From: Ectobius pallidus
Taxonomy: Eukaryota > Arthropoda > Insecta > Blattodea > Ectobiidae
Assembly (NCBI GenBank): GCA_964059195.1
Contig: CAXKWD010000003.1
Coordinates: 197,990,174 to 198,054,173 of the forward strand
Reading direction: 5' to 3'
DNA length: 64,000 nt
The position numbers and the translations under genes were made by a program. Below, piece after piece: positions 44,882 to 57,000 of the stretch. Within the stretch, counting starts at the first letter, position 1. The number at the start of each line of letters is the position of its first letter. A model generated the notes under the pieces. The model made no database searches, was not told the origin of the DNA, and saw nothing but the letters and a program-made list of their open reading frames with translations.

Positions 44882-47800
44882 TGTGACGGGCTTTTCTTAC
44901 TTTATGCTATAAAGTTCCTTAACTTCTTGGATTAACTCTTCGCCAAAATTCTGTGACGACTAATATGTGATTATTCTTAATCGTAGTATATAAGTTTACT
45001 GAACTCCTACAAAACAAGGTCACTCATGCACCTGTCGTGTCATCATAACACTGCCTGCATAGTCCACATTCCAACGTTCAGTACAACTACCTTTGACACC
45101 GGGTGATTGCAAACTTCCTACTCTCAGTCTACTTTCTCTCTCTTTTAACAATTTACCCAGTCTTGATAATATTGATGAAAATTTATATTAACGGGCGCCA
45201 TCATCAATACGCTTCCTCTTTTCTTTTTTGTTATGTATCAGCCCAGACACAAATTAAATTATAGATACACAGGCTATGTACCTACATGCCCCTCGACTAG
45301 CTTTTAAATAACAGTGGAGACGGGAGTTGGGTTCGGATTTATCTTTCTTTTATTATTTTGCTTCTTCTTTTTCTCCTTTTTTTTTAATACTCACTACCAA
45401 AGTATGTAACTTAGCACAAAAACCAGCTACTCTCAGACCATTATAAGGATAAGGGTCAAAAATCTGAACTTCACGTTAATTTACTTTGCATAACAATAAC
45501 CATAATTTATTTAATATATTATTTTTTTTTCTTTTTTTTTTCAACAATAACAATCTTATATACAATAAATTACATTTACACTACATTAACCATTCAACAC
45601 TTTTATTGGTAGGATAATATTTGATTATTCAAGGTTAGTATACCCAATTTTAACTATATAAGTACGTTCTCTGTTCAACAATAACAAATCCTTAATTAAT
45701 TACTTTAATTTTCTTTCTTTGTTTTTCAGGTATCTACTAGAACGTTTTGTACTATTCTTCTAATTTACTACTGACTTGTGCAGTCATTTACATTTGTAAC
45801 TTCAGGATAGCTCAATATATATATTATACTGGGTGTTTTTTTCTCTTGAATAAATAATGGTTTTCAATTCATAATCCAGTCCTTACTCTACAGATTACAC
45901 TCAATAATCCCACCTATGTCTCCTATATTAGTCTATTTGTCAGCTTAGTCCATGAAGAATTGTATTTAAAGATAGATAGAAAAGACAGTCTCATGAAGAA
46001 AGAAATAGAAGTTTAGGCCTATACCCACAGAGTGACTGTGGCGATAGACCACCGATACAGGAGCGACGTCTAGATCTTGAGTTACAAACAATCTGACTCC
46101 TCTCCTGCAACCGGGAAAATATTAATGGGCCGCAAAAAAAAAAATAAAATTTTGTAAATCGATGTCAGAGGTCCCTGACACTCTCTCCTAGAGGCACGTG
46201 GGGCCGTTGTTCGCCTCCAACATCGATGGCTTTCACAATCTCTCATAAATTTCTTTTCTTTATATGTTACTGGTATAGGCCTTGTCTACTACCAGATTTT
46301 ATTTGTTTGATTCGGGATACTTCCGGCGTTCCCTCACCTCACCCTTACAATCTCTAGTACTTGCTAATAAACTACTTATCATCAGTACACTACTCGCAAT
46401 TTCCTATTCTCCTCTTTCTAACCTAACCAATCATTTGTTGTTATCTTTCAACTCACTCTCCTCTTTCTAACCTGACCAGTCATCAGCTGTTATCTTTTAA
46501 CCCCTTTCTTTCTTTAAGTAGAGTTCCCTTCAGCTTATACCATTGATTTAATTCACTCGGTGGTTATTCTAGTTTTCCTACTTCTTACGTTACTACTCTT
46601 TAGCATGGGCACCCAATCTTCTTTTGTCTCTAAATTCCCTAGAATTCTAACTGAAACTAATTCACGCCCAGATTAGTAAGCTTCTCTATAACCCCTTTAA
46701 TGACGTTTACTTCTACCCTAACATGTAAATTTTCCAATGGTACACACCTAATGCACTACCACTCGTAGGCCTTCTTTTGCCCTTCAATCTTTCCACTGCT
46801 TATCCCCCTCTACCATATTCCATACACCTTCGCTTGTAGATAAATCTCTATAAAAAAACATAACTTAACATTACAGGCCAGCATGAAATCTATTTATAGA
46901 TAGTCACCCGTCACCTGAAAGAAACCCAAGAGGGAGGGGCCCTCGTAAGAAGTACTAAGCATGCCCCTTAATTACTTTTCTTCCTTACTCCCCTCGCGTC
47001 CTGTCTCAAAAATAACAAAGTTTATATGAGCATCACCAATTGCCCCTAGCTATGTATTCATTCGTGGGACAATCACCCAAAAAAACTTAAAGTGAAGAGA
47101 TATATCTGTGGCATTCAGTTGTTAGGCTCTAGACTGCTCTTTTATAATTAATTTAGACCAGAAATAGAAAATAGTTGGATTACTGGATTTCATCACTTTA
47201 CTTCTAGAATTCTCACTTCTATGTTTCTATTCTATTCTATTATTCCATACGGTGTCTAATCGCCATACATGACTTAGAAACCATCCTTAAAAAAAAAGGA
47301 TATCTCAATTTTCTCACTCCCCAAACAATAAGAAAAAAAGTCTAGACGCTTATACTCAACCAGTGATGTCCAACTTATCCTCCGATCCTGAGTTGTCTTC
47401 CATTACTTCCTGATGTCCATATCTGCTCTTATTCAGAGCGAGCAGTCACGACTCACTCTCACAGCTGGTGTTCGCTGTAGCGGTGTCTCGTACTGGCCGA
47501 CTTGGTGTATTCTTCTGATTAATGACTATCTCCATATAGCCGTGTCAAGGAAGTTCACAACCAGAATTTCCTTTAGATGAAAGTCTGACACACCATTATG
47601 TCAGAACGCCTCTACCGCTGTCACACATCCCAATCTCGTCTTCTCCCTTCTGCCTTTTCAACTTCTCTCTCTCGTGGTCAGGCACGTACTACTAACCGTC
47701 TTTTAGGTTCCGCACGTCTGCCTCGTCGATTCACCGTCGACGCATGCGCACCTCTCCTTTTCTGTAATTCAAATAAAATTCAGGGCAGTATCGATAATCA

Positions 47801-47902
47801 TAAAAATGTTCAATATCGATTAGTTGCGGTCCCCCAACCCTTCCTTTGTTTAGGAATGGTCTCCTATCGTTGATTATGCACGTCGCTATTTGCGTCGTTA
47901 CA
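44882..47902 (-). repeat. 3' LTR (left) of the gypsy element
   Basis: On the minus strand starts TGTAACGACGC and ends GCCCGTCACA. Small ORFs inside (for example 47598-47873 plus) are identical in both LTRs and show no protein motif. Confidence 0.92.
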
Positions 47903-48004
47903 TTCTTCCCTCACTCACCATAAAAAAAAAATAATGTTGACACAGGTCACATTCATTTTTTTTTTTTTTTTGTGCGTGTCTCTTTTACCAGCCTTAAAGA
48001 ATGT

Positions 48005-49231
48005 TTATCCAGGAACAAAGGGTTTCAAGTCTTTGACGTGCCACTTCCCCAACTTTTTACCAAAACGGTTTGTCAGTTCGTAGCTATTTTCACTGAACTT
48101 TTTCTTTATAATATAGGGCCCGACAAACTTTGCACTTAAACCTGCTGTATAAGCTTGTGAGGCATCACTTAATTTAAAGTTTCTTCTTAACACTAGATCT
48201 CCTGGACGAAATCTCATCTCTCTCCTCCGAAGATTATAATAATGACTCGAATTCTTATAGGCGGTTTCTAAGTTATGTCTAACCATTAAACGTACCGTTT
48301 TCAATTTATTGAGTCTCTCCACCCAAAGTTTTGGAATTTCTTTATGAATCGGTTGGTTTTCCACCTTTTCAATCCTACTGATAATTTCAGGCTCCTTCCC
48401 ATAATTTAGCATATAAGGAGTGCATCCAGTGGAACTATGCTTAGCCGTATTTATAGCAAAATTAAATTCTCTCAAATACACATCCCAAACTGTCTGATCC
48501 TTTTGAATATAACTAGAAATCATTGTTTTCAATACTCTATTGACTCTTTCTACTGGATTTCCTTGTGGCGAATATACAGGTAAATAACAAGGAGTTATAT
48601 TAAAAGCTTTAGCTATCTCTCGCATTAATTTACTAGTATATTGCGGTCCATTATCCATCAGCAAATATCCCGGAATTCCCCATTTAAGGATAATCAATTC
48701 ATAAAATGCTTCCGTAACTGCTCTACTGGTTGCTTTCCTTAACGCTTTACACTCTACATATTTGGTAAAGGTGTCCTGAAATACTACAATGTATCGGTTC
48801 CCTTTTTTGGAACGTGGGTAAGGTCCCAACAAATCAGTAGCTACAGTCATCCAAGGTTTCTCTTTCTGGTAAAAATGCATTGGTCCTGCTTGAGCCGTCT
48901 GTAACACTTTCTGTCTCTGACATATTTCACAAGCAGTAACATACTTAGCAACATCTCTAAACATTCCCGGCCAATAATACTTGTTTGCTATTCTAAAGAA
49001 AGTTTTATCTGCTAATTGCACCACCCTAACTTCAGATTCTTCTACTGCTAAATCTAACATTTTACACAAAAAATCACCCTTCTCTCCCACATAAGTTTTA
49101 TCTGAACCGGAATCTATTAAAGCAATAAATGTAATATCCTCCAGCAAAATTTCAACAAAACATCTATCTCCATTAACTAAATCTGTAGGATTTATATTTA
49201 ACATCACACAAGCCTGATTTTTAGTTAATTG
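48005..49231 (-). pseudogene. Gypsy pol remnant: protease start joined to integrase
   Basis: Open frame in phase with gag, beginning directly after the gag UGA. Numbering from the GTG at 49207: ALIDSGSDKTYVG has the retroviral-type protease Asp32-Ser-Gly. At about residues 67-71 the frame jumps to the integrase zinc region (IANKYYWPGM, CEIC), so the rest of protease, all RT and RNase H, and the first His of the zinc finger are missing. The integrase core keeps Asp125 (ATDLLGPYP), Asp185 (LMDNGPQ) and Glu220 (GNPVERVNR), a DD(34)E spacing. A chromo-like or beta-barrel tail (RPGDLVLRRNF, AKFVGPYIIKKK, WHVKDLKPF) ends it. The joint is in frame. Confidence 0.9.
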
Positions 49232-49234
49232 TCA
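49226..49234 (-). promoter_or_regulatory. Candidate stop-codon readthrough signal between gag and pol
   Basis: The minus strand reads TGA CAA TTA, the gag stop followed by a perfect match to the CARYYA context known to promote readthrough in tobacco-mosaic-virus-type signals. Gag and pol are in the same frame, so no frameshift is needed. Confidence 0.6.
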
Positions 49235-50596
49235 TAAGGGATTTGTAGGCCTAACTTTTCTTTCTTGGGGCATCCTACAATCAATAGACCTATGTCCAAG
49301 CTTATTACAATTATAACATTTAATCGTAGTGCGTGGAGTAACTCTACGAGGTGCCTTACACTCGAACTGCCTATGTCCTGTTTTATCACAATTCCAACAT
49401 CGCTGATTATTTGAAAAACGCAAAGTGGTGTTTTTACCATTATCCCTCGACTCATCCTGTCTCTCTTTATTTTCTATTACTTTAACCATTCTAGAATCAT
49501 TTACAGGACTTGAATTCCGTTCCTTATCCCACGTCTTTGCAGAAAAACTAACATTGGGTTTCTTTTGTAACTCGGACGATGGAAGTTCCTGTTTTCCCTG
49601 AATTCCTAGCGCTGTATGAACTGAAGGTATAACAACTTGTCTCTGAGGTTTATAAGCCGTTTCTTTAATTGTAGCTCTAACCTGCGTTGGAGGAGGAATA
49701 TATCTCTCAGAATCTAACAATATTTGTTCATACTGTCTACCTACACGTATTAAATCTGTTATAGTTTGAATCTCTGCAGGTCTAAGGTACAATTTTACGT
49801 CAGGACGCAAATTTTTGATAACATTCTTCATCATTTGTTGAGGACTCATTGGAGTACTCAGCCTCCTCATTAACGTTTGAATAGCATTAACATAATCAAA
49901 AATCGATTCTTTAGGACCTTGCGTTCTCTGTCTAATCTCATCCAAAAGCGAGTCTTCCTCATCAATAGGCAAATAATATTCTCTAAATTCTTTCAAAAAA
50001 GCTTCCCATGTAGGCCAATCTGTTAATCTGTTCCTGTACCAAAGTAAAGCTGAATCTTGTAAAATTTCGGGTAATACTGACAATAACTCTACACCCTGTA
50101 ACTTAGAACTTTGTTTTAAATCTTCCAATCTCTCCAAAAATAAGTAAATACTATCCCCAGGTTTGAATTTAATGTTCCATTTACGAACCAGATCCAAAGT
50201 ATTTGGTTTATGTGGCTCTAACTGAATTGTAAACGAGGGTACTACTGGTACAACTTCTTCTGAATCAGCTACCGCCATGGCCTTCCTACGCATTAACTTA
50301 ACCCATGTATACACTACATCTCCATATGAATCTTGTGGAATCGTTATATTATGTTCAACCAAATCTTCTTCCAAAACTTCCTGACTCAGAGCAAAAGCCG
50401 TAATTAACACTTGAAATGACTGAGGGTTCTTACGGGCATAATCTAACAAGCGTTGTCTTAACTCATCCCTTGTACCTGTGGTCGGTAACTTTACTCTATC
50501 ACATTCTGCCTCTAAATCCGCCTTCCTCAACTTCCTAATAGCTTGGGTTAGCTCAGCTGCTCTTATTTGTGCATACGGATCAACATAAGTAGCCAT
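49232..50596 (-). CDS. Gypsy gag with SAP domain and two CCHC knuckles
   Basis: 454 residues from ATG 50596, uninterrupted. Residues about 18-52 (LRKADLEAECDRVKLPTTGT, then RDELRQRLLDY) form a SAP motif, a DNA-binding helix pair unusual in gag but known in some gypsy lineages. The central part has the retrotransposon gag signature: ALLWYRNRLTDWPTWEAFLK and FREYYLP. Two zinc knuckles lie at 400-413 (CWNCDKTGHRQFEC) and 427-440 (CYNCNKLGHRSIDC), for RNA packaging. The stop is TGA at 49234-49232, followed by CAA TTA and then the pol frame in phase. Being intact, it could supply particles if expressed. Confidence 0.93.
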   Translation of the reverse strand: MATYVDPYAQIRAAELTQAIRKLRKADLEAECDRVKLPTTGTRDELRQRLLDYARKNPQSFQVLITAFALSQEVLEEDLVEHNITIPQDSYGDVVYTWVKLMRRKAMAVADSEEVVPVVPSFTIQLEPHKPNTLDLVRKWNIKFKPGDSIYLFLERLEDLKQSSKLQGVELLSVLPEILQDSALLWYRNRLTDWPTWEAFLKEFREYYLPIDEEDSLLDEIRQRTQGPKESIFDYVNAIQTLMRRLSTPMSPQQMMKNVIKNLRPDVKLYLRPAEIQTITDLIRVGRQYEQILLDSERYIPPPTQVRATIKETAYKPQRQVVIPSVHTALGIQGKQELPSSELQKKPNVSFSAKTWDKERNSSPVNDSRMVKVIENKERQDESRDNGKNTTLRFSNNQRCWNCDKTGHRQFECKAPRRVTPRTTIKCYNCNKLGHRSIDCRMPQERKVRPTNPL

Positions 50597-51027
50597 ATTT
50601 ATATATTAACAATACCACTGGAAAAAAAGATTAGAACACACAATAGTTCAGTCGTCTGTCTTAGTCATCTATAGAAGTCCTTACTTGTCAATAGTCATTA
50701 TTCTTTTCCCAAAAATATGTTATTATTATTATTATTATTATTTGTTTTTGAGAATAAATTTCAGTTATACTAACCTAACTCCCAAAATTCTTTTAACCCT
50801 ATCTCGCCTCACGTTAGGATATCAAACTATCACTGCCTCACGCTATGGGCTATCATAATATGGAACTTCAACTGAATAAAGGTTTCTTTTTTTTTTTTTT
50901 TTTTTTAACAATTTTAACTAAATTAAGTTGCAACAATTAGCAATACTGTTTTGTTTTAACACTACTCACCCCCACGTTATGGGCGACCAAAATTTGTGAA
51001 GACTGAACTTCACGATATTTTGGTCAT

Positions 51028-51140
51028 AAATTAACAAACTATCGCCCCACACGTTACAAATTAACAAACTATCGCCCCACACGTTACAAATTAACAAACT
51101 ATCGCCCCACACGTTACAAATTAACAAACTATCGCCCCAC
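51028..51140 (-). repeat. 30-bp tandem repeats in the gypsy leader
   Basis: AAATTAACAAACTATCGCCC and 10 further bases repeat at 51028, 51058, 51088 and (partial) 51118, abutting the primer-binding site. On the transcript strand each unit ends with CGTGTGGGGCGATAG, echoing the primer-site flank. Confidence 0.9.
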
Positions 51141-51158
51141 GGTATGGGCGCCAAAATA

Positions 51159-54100
51159 TGTGACGGGCTTTTCTTACTTTATGCTATAAAGTTCCTTAAC
51201 TTCTTGGATTAACTCTTCGCCAAAATTCTGTGACGACTAATATGTGATTATTCTTAATCGTAGTATATAAGTTTACTGAACTCCTACAAAACAAGGTCAC
51301 TCATGCACCTGTCGTGTCATCATAACACTGCCTGCATAGTCCACATTCCAACGTTCAGTACAACTACCTTTGACACCGGGTGATTGCAAACTTCCTACTC
51401 TCAGTCTACTTTCTCTCTCTTTTAACAATTTACCCAGTCTTGATAATATTGATGAAAATTTATATTAACGGGCGCCATCATCAATACGCTTCCTCTTTTC
51501 TTTTTTGTTATGTATCAGCCCAGACACAAATTAAATTATAGATACACAGGCTATGTACCTACATGCCCCTCGACTAGCTTTTAAATAACAGTGGAGACGG
51601 GAGTTGGGTTCGGATTTATCTTTCTTTTATTATTTTGCTTCTTCTTTTTCTCCTTTTTTTTAATACTCACTACCAAAGTATGTAACTTAGCACAAAAACC
51701 AGCTACTCTCAGACCATTATAAGGATAAGGGTCAAAAATCTGAACTTCACGTTAATTTACTTTGCATAACAATAACCATAATTTATTTAATATATTATTT
51801 TTTTTTCTTTTTTTTTTTCAACAATAACAATCTTATATACAATAAATTACATTTACACTACATTAACCATTCAACACTTTTATTGGTAGGATAATATTTG
51901 ATTATTCAAGGTTAGTATACCCAATTTTAACTATATAAGTACGTTCTCTGTTCAACAATAACAAATCCTTAATTAATTACTTTAATTTTCTTTCTTTGTT
52001 TTTCAGGTATCTACTAGAACGTTTTGTACTATTCTTCTAATTTACTACTGACTTGTGCAGTCATTTACATTTGTAACTTCAGGATAGCTCAATATATATA
52101 TTATACTGGGTGTTTTTTTCTCTTGAATAAATAATGGTTTTCAATTCATAATCCAGTCCTTACTCTACAGATTACACTCAATAATCCCACCTATGTCTCC
52201 TATATTAGTCTATTTGTCAGCTTAGTCCATGAAGAATTGTATTTAAAGATAGATAGAAAAGACAGTCTCATGAAGAAAGAAATAGAAGTTTAGGCCTATA
52301 CCCACAGAGTGACTGTGGCGATAGACCACCGATACAGGAGCGACGTCTAGATCTTGAGTTACAAACAATCTGACTCCTCTCCTGCAACCGGGAAAATATT
52401 AATGGGCCGCAAAAAAAAAAATAAAATTTTGTAAATCGATGTCAGAGGTCCCTGACACTCTCTCCTAGAGGCACGTGGGGCCGTTGTTCGCCTCCAACAT
52501 CGATGGCTTTCACAATCTCTCATAAATTTCTTTTCTTTATATGTTACTGGTATAGGCCTTGTCTACTACCAGATTTTATTTGTTTGATTCGGGATACTTC
52601 CGGCGTTCCCTCACCTCACCCTTACAATCTCTAGTACTTGCTAATAAACTACTTATCATCAGTACACTACTCGCAATTTCCTATTCTCCTCTTTCTAACC
52701 TAACCAATCATTTGTTGTTATCTTTCAACTCACTCTCCTCTTTCTAACCTGACCAGTCATCAGCTGTTATCTTTTAACCCCTTTCTTTCTTTAAGTAGAG
52801 TTCCCTTCAGCTTATACCATTGATTTAATTCACTCGGTGGTTATTCTAGTTTTCCTACTTCTTACGTTACTACTCTTTAGCATGGGCACCCAATCTTCTT
52901 TTGTCTCTAAATTCCCTAGAATTCTAACTGAAACTAATTCACGCCCAGATTAGTAAGCTTCTCTATAACCCCTTTAATGACGTTTACTTCTACCCTAACA
53001 TGTAAATTTTCCAATGGTACACACCTAATGCACTACCACTCGTAGGCCTTCTTTTGCCCTTCAATCTTTCCACTGCTTATCCCCCTCTACCATATTCCAT
53101 ACACCTTCGCTTGTAGATAAATCTCTATAAAAAAACATAACTTAACATTACAGGCCAGCATGAAATCTATTTATAGATAGTCACCCGTCACCTGAAAGAA
53201 ACCCAAGAGGGAGGGGCCCTCGTAAGAAGTACTAAGCATGCCCCTTAATTACTTTTCTTCCTTACTCCCCTCGCGTCCTGTCTCAAAAATAACAAAGTTT
53301 ATATGAGCATCACCAATTGCCCCTAGCTATGTATTCATTCGTGGGACAATCACCCAAAAAAACTTAAAGTGAAGAGATATATCTGTGGCATTCAGTTGTT
53401 AGGCTCTAGACTGCTCTTTTATAATTAATTTAGACCAGAAATAGAAAATAGTTGGATTACTGGATTTCATCACTTTACTTCTAGAATTCTCACTTCTATG
53501 TTTCTATTCTATTCTATTATTCCATACGGTGTCTAATCGCCATACATGACTTAGAAACCATCCTTAAAAAAAAAGGATATCTCAATTTTCTCACTCCCCA
53601 AACAATAAGAAAAAAAGTCTAGACGCTTATACTCAACCAGTGATGTCCAACTTATCCTCCGATCCTGAGTTGTCTTCCATTACTTCCTGATGTCCATATC
53701 TGCTCTTATTCAGAGCGAGCAGTCACGACTCACTCTCACAGCTGGTGTTCGCTGTAGCGGTGTCTCGTACTGGCCGACTTGGTGTATTCTTCTGATTAAT
53801 GACTATCTCCATATAGCCGTGTCAAGGAAGTTCACAACCAGAATTTCCTTTAGATGAAAGTCTGACACACCATTATGTCAGAACGCCTCTACCGCTGTCA
53901 CACATCCCAATCTCGTCTTCTCCCTTCTGCCTTTTCAACTTCTCTCTCTCGTGGTCAGGCACGTACTACTAACCGTCTTTTAGGTTCCGCACGTCTGCCT
54001 CGTCGATTCACCGTCGACGCATGCGCACCTCTCCTTTTCTGTAATTCAAATAAAATTCAGGGCAGTATCGATAATCATAAAAATGTTCAATATCGATTAG

Positions 54101-54179
54101 TTGCGGTCCCCCAACCCTTCCTTTGTTTAGGAATGGTCTCCTATCGTTGATTATGCACGTCGCTATTTGCGTCGTTACA
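51159..54179 (-). repeat. 5' LTR (right) of the gypsy element
   Basis: Near-identical to the left LTR at offset 6277; T-run lengths differ (for example 8 versus 9 and 11 versus 10). Would hold the promoter for gag-pol. Confidence 0.92.
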
Positions 54180-54419
54180 AGGGGCCCCGTGGCTTCATGA
54201 CACACCCCCAGTTTCATGATTAGTACCGCCCTAACAGTAGGCCTACTCAAAAACTTCTTTCCACTTGTGTCATTTCAAAAAGTATGTTTAACGAGGCTGC
54301 TATTACGTGATATATACATAACTGATACTAGTTTTGCAGTAAATTTTATTCTGCGTCTTACCTCCCCCCTATGGGCACCCTTGTCTTATTGAATTGCTGT
54401 TTTTCATGGCTGTTCATGC

Positions 54420-55943
54420 CAGTGGCATACCAAGGTGGGGACGGGAGGAGCGGCCACTCCTGGTCCCGCTTTGATATAGGCCCCAACATTTTATTTGTTT
54501 ATTTTTACCAGACCGGTGACGAGTCTTGCTTTGAGTGAATGAACAGTTGTCTGTTTACCAATATTATAAAGTTTTTAAACAATGAATTAAATAACAAGGC
54601 AGATTAGAAACAACCACATCGGATATACAGTAATAAAATAGTATAAGCAATCTCGGTTTTCAAACTTAACCCTGAGTACTCTGCCATTAAAAAAAAAAAA
54701 AAAGAGGACTTTTTGTGACATATTAACATTTGTAGAGGCAGAAGCTCCGAAGAAGGATTTTTAATTTATATACTGTTTTGTTTATTATTGTTAGTCTACA
54801 TTTAAAAATCTTTGCTGTCTGAGTTTGATTTCTAGTCTGTATAAAATAATATTGTGAAATCATAACTATTTAATTGTACAATATCATTTCAGTACCATGG
54901 CTGAAGGAATTGCATACTAACGTGGACTTTTTCCAGCCACAAGCGAGTAGTAAGTCAGTACTGGTCCTCTAAGCAAACGGTAAAACGGTAAAAACGGTAA
55001 AAACGCAAAGTTGCTTAATGCATAATAAACATGTCAATCCCAAATGAAAAAATTAATCGATTATTGAATAGTTTATTCAGGGTCCACGAAATGTAATACA
55101 TTAGGCAAATTACTATCCTGTATTTGTGTAGACTGTGTGAATGGTATAACTTTGACTTTTAGATGACTTTTAGTTTAAGAGACTGTGAAAATGAACTGTC
55201 TTCAGTTAAACTTCTGGGATTCAATTTAGACAGAAAATTGCTTTGGCATGACCATATAACATATGTATGTAATAAATTATCTAGAGTGATCTTTGTTCTT
55301 CGAAAGCTTGTCTGTTGTGTATCATTTTCAGTTCTTAGACATGTATGTTTTGGTCTTTTCCATTCCCATCTAATATATGGTACCCATATCTGGGGCAATT
55401 CTTCAAATTGTACTAATGTTTTCAAACTTCAAAAGACTGCAATGCGCATCTTGGCCAAAAAAGGATGTTATGAGCACTGTAAACCTCTTTTCATTGAGTA
55501 TAAAATAATGACCTTCCCTTGTATATTTATATTTTCTTGTTTAACATTTGTAAAGGAAAGACTAGAATTATATCCTGAAAGAATGCAGTTACATTCATAT
55601 AATACCAGAAATTGTGGTACTCTACAGTCTAAGCAAACCCGCACATCTAAGGCATTCAATAGTTGGGAAGCAATCGGAATAAAAATGTTTAACAAGTTGC
55701 CCCATAATGCAAAAACTGTTTCGGTGAAAATATTTAAATATGTTGTGTCTAACTGGTTAAAAAACAAAGCTTTTTATTCAGTACAGGAGTTCTTGGAAAA
55801 TAAATTATGGGATATGTGTTTATAACTTTTTAAAATATTTTATTCTTGTGACATTGCCTATTGTTTGTAGTAACTTAACGGCAGAATAAAAATATTATTA
55901 TTGATTAACGCCCCAGGCCCCCATCACTGTTGGTACGCCACTG
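54420..55943. mobile_element. hAT-like element with LINE insert
   Basis: The left end CAGTGGCATACCAA and right end TTGGTACGCCACTG are near-exact inverse copies, of the same CAGTGGCGTA type as hAT-D. Flanks GTTCATGC (54412-54419) and GTTATGC (55944-55950) agree apart from one missing base, a slightly decayed 8-bp TSD. Contains a LINE 3' fragment. Confidence 0.75.
55163..55910 (+). pseudogene. Jockey-like LINE RT C-terminus with 3' end
   Basis: A 220-residue frame (55163-55825) reads VKLLGFNLDRKLLWHDHITY then CNKLSRVIFVLRKL, followed by HSHLIYGTHIWGNS, FKLQKTAMRIL and HSYNTRNCGTL, ending IKMFNKLP. These are ordered landmarks of the C-terminal third of Jockey-type ORF2. The 3' UTR is short and ends AGAATAAAAATATTATTATT. 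The frame itself is intact, but the endonuclease and RT palm are missing through 5' truncation. Confidence 0.88.
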
Positions 55944-55951
55944 GTTATGCT

Positions 55952-57000
55952 GCTCTAAAGGAAAAGTTGTTTACTTAAGCTTGCTAATCTGTGCTCCTGA
56001 CTGCTGATAACTGATCTGGTATTAGGCTAGCATGAATACGAAGATGATTAATATTAAAGATAATTTTAACTTTTCTGTAACTTTTGGCAAACGTTTGTGC
56101 CAATTTTGCTCGCAATGAGTTTGTCGTATTGTTGGGAGTTTTGATCCAATTAGACACAAGATTAACAACTGTCGTCTGTTTCTTGGCAAGGTCTTGCACA
56201 TGGCCTGTAGGTACAGTGGCGCCTCTCAGCGAGTGGGTAAGACAATACAGACTCCAGCCTTGAGTGTTGTTTGCAACCTGTGGATTGTAAACGTGAGAGA
56301 CTTCGGGCAGATATAAGTGTTTTCTTATCTTGTTTAAATCTCTTGTGAAGCTTTTAAGACAAATCAAACTCGGAACTGTCTCCTGCTTGCTTGTTCCCCC
56401 TGCCTACTCCCCATCATAAAATGAAATGTATAGCAAAATAGATTTGTTTACGCCTTCATTTCTTTAATAACCTGTACCATAGGTAGGCCTGATGCAGGTA
56501 GAGGAAGTAATGTGTTCGGCCCTGAAATATGTCAAGTTTGCAGCATAAATACATTTTATCTGATCCCCTGCAACTAAAAATAAAATTTTCAGATAGGCTA
56601 CTTGTCTGAGCTGTGCGTCTACTTATGAACAGAATAGCTCGAGAATGAAGAGTCCTGTCCAGACAGATTTTGTACGTACGAGGAATTAAAGCCTTTATTT
56701 CAAACATACTTATGAGCCAGTTATCGTTTGCACGAACTAAGGCTTCAAAACTTACCTTTTGAAGAATAAATTACACTTTGCTTGAGGCTGAAACAGCTGC
56801 ATACGTACTCCTTGTAATGCGGCCTATTATTCTGTATCAGTATGTCAAGTAAGAAACTGATAATTCCCGTACTTAAGGTTGAGAAAATTATGTGAATGAA
56901 CATAGACTTTTTAACAATTTGAACCTCCTTCAATAATATTTTTACTTTTCTTGAGTATAATTTCAGAAGACGGTCTAATTTTTACTTTCTCCCATATACG
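55952..57000. other. Unassigned region
   Basis: A 127-residue minus-strand ORF (55984-56367) has no recognisable motif and no homologue I can recall, so I do not call it a gene. The rest is AT-rich. Confidence 0.35.

Larger units (their letters stand above)
44882..54179 (-). mobile_element. Gypsy-type LTR retrotransposon with 3-kb LTRs, RT-deleted, TSD AGGG
   Basis: LTRs of 3021 bp enclose 3256 bp coded on the minus strand, so the right LTR is the 5' one. Target duplications AGGG at 44878-44881 and 54180-54183. A primer-binding-site-like TGGCGCCC begins on the minus strand at 51153, five bases inside the 5' LTR; a purine tract GAGTGAGGGAAGAA precedes the 3' LTR. The LTRs run at constant offset 6277, the differences seen being one-base changes in T-runs, so the insertion is recent. 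Gag is intact; pol keeps a protease start and integrase but lacks RT/RNase H. Confidence 0.93.

Noticed and set aside
47598..47873. 91-residue plus-strand ORF, repeated at 53875
   Set aside because: It is part of both gypsy LTRs, antisense to the element, without any domain signature.
51028..51140. Four evenly spaced direct repeats, CRISPR-like at first glance
   Set aside because: Repeats are contiguous 30-bp units without unique spacers, in a eukaryotic LTR element leader.
55984..56367. 127-residue minus-strand ORF
   Set aside because: No recognisable domain and no supporting context; length is within chance for this window.
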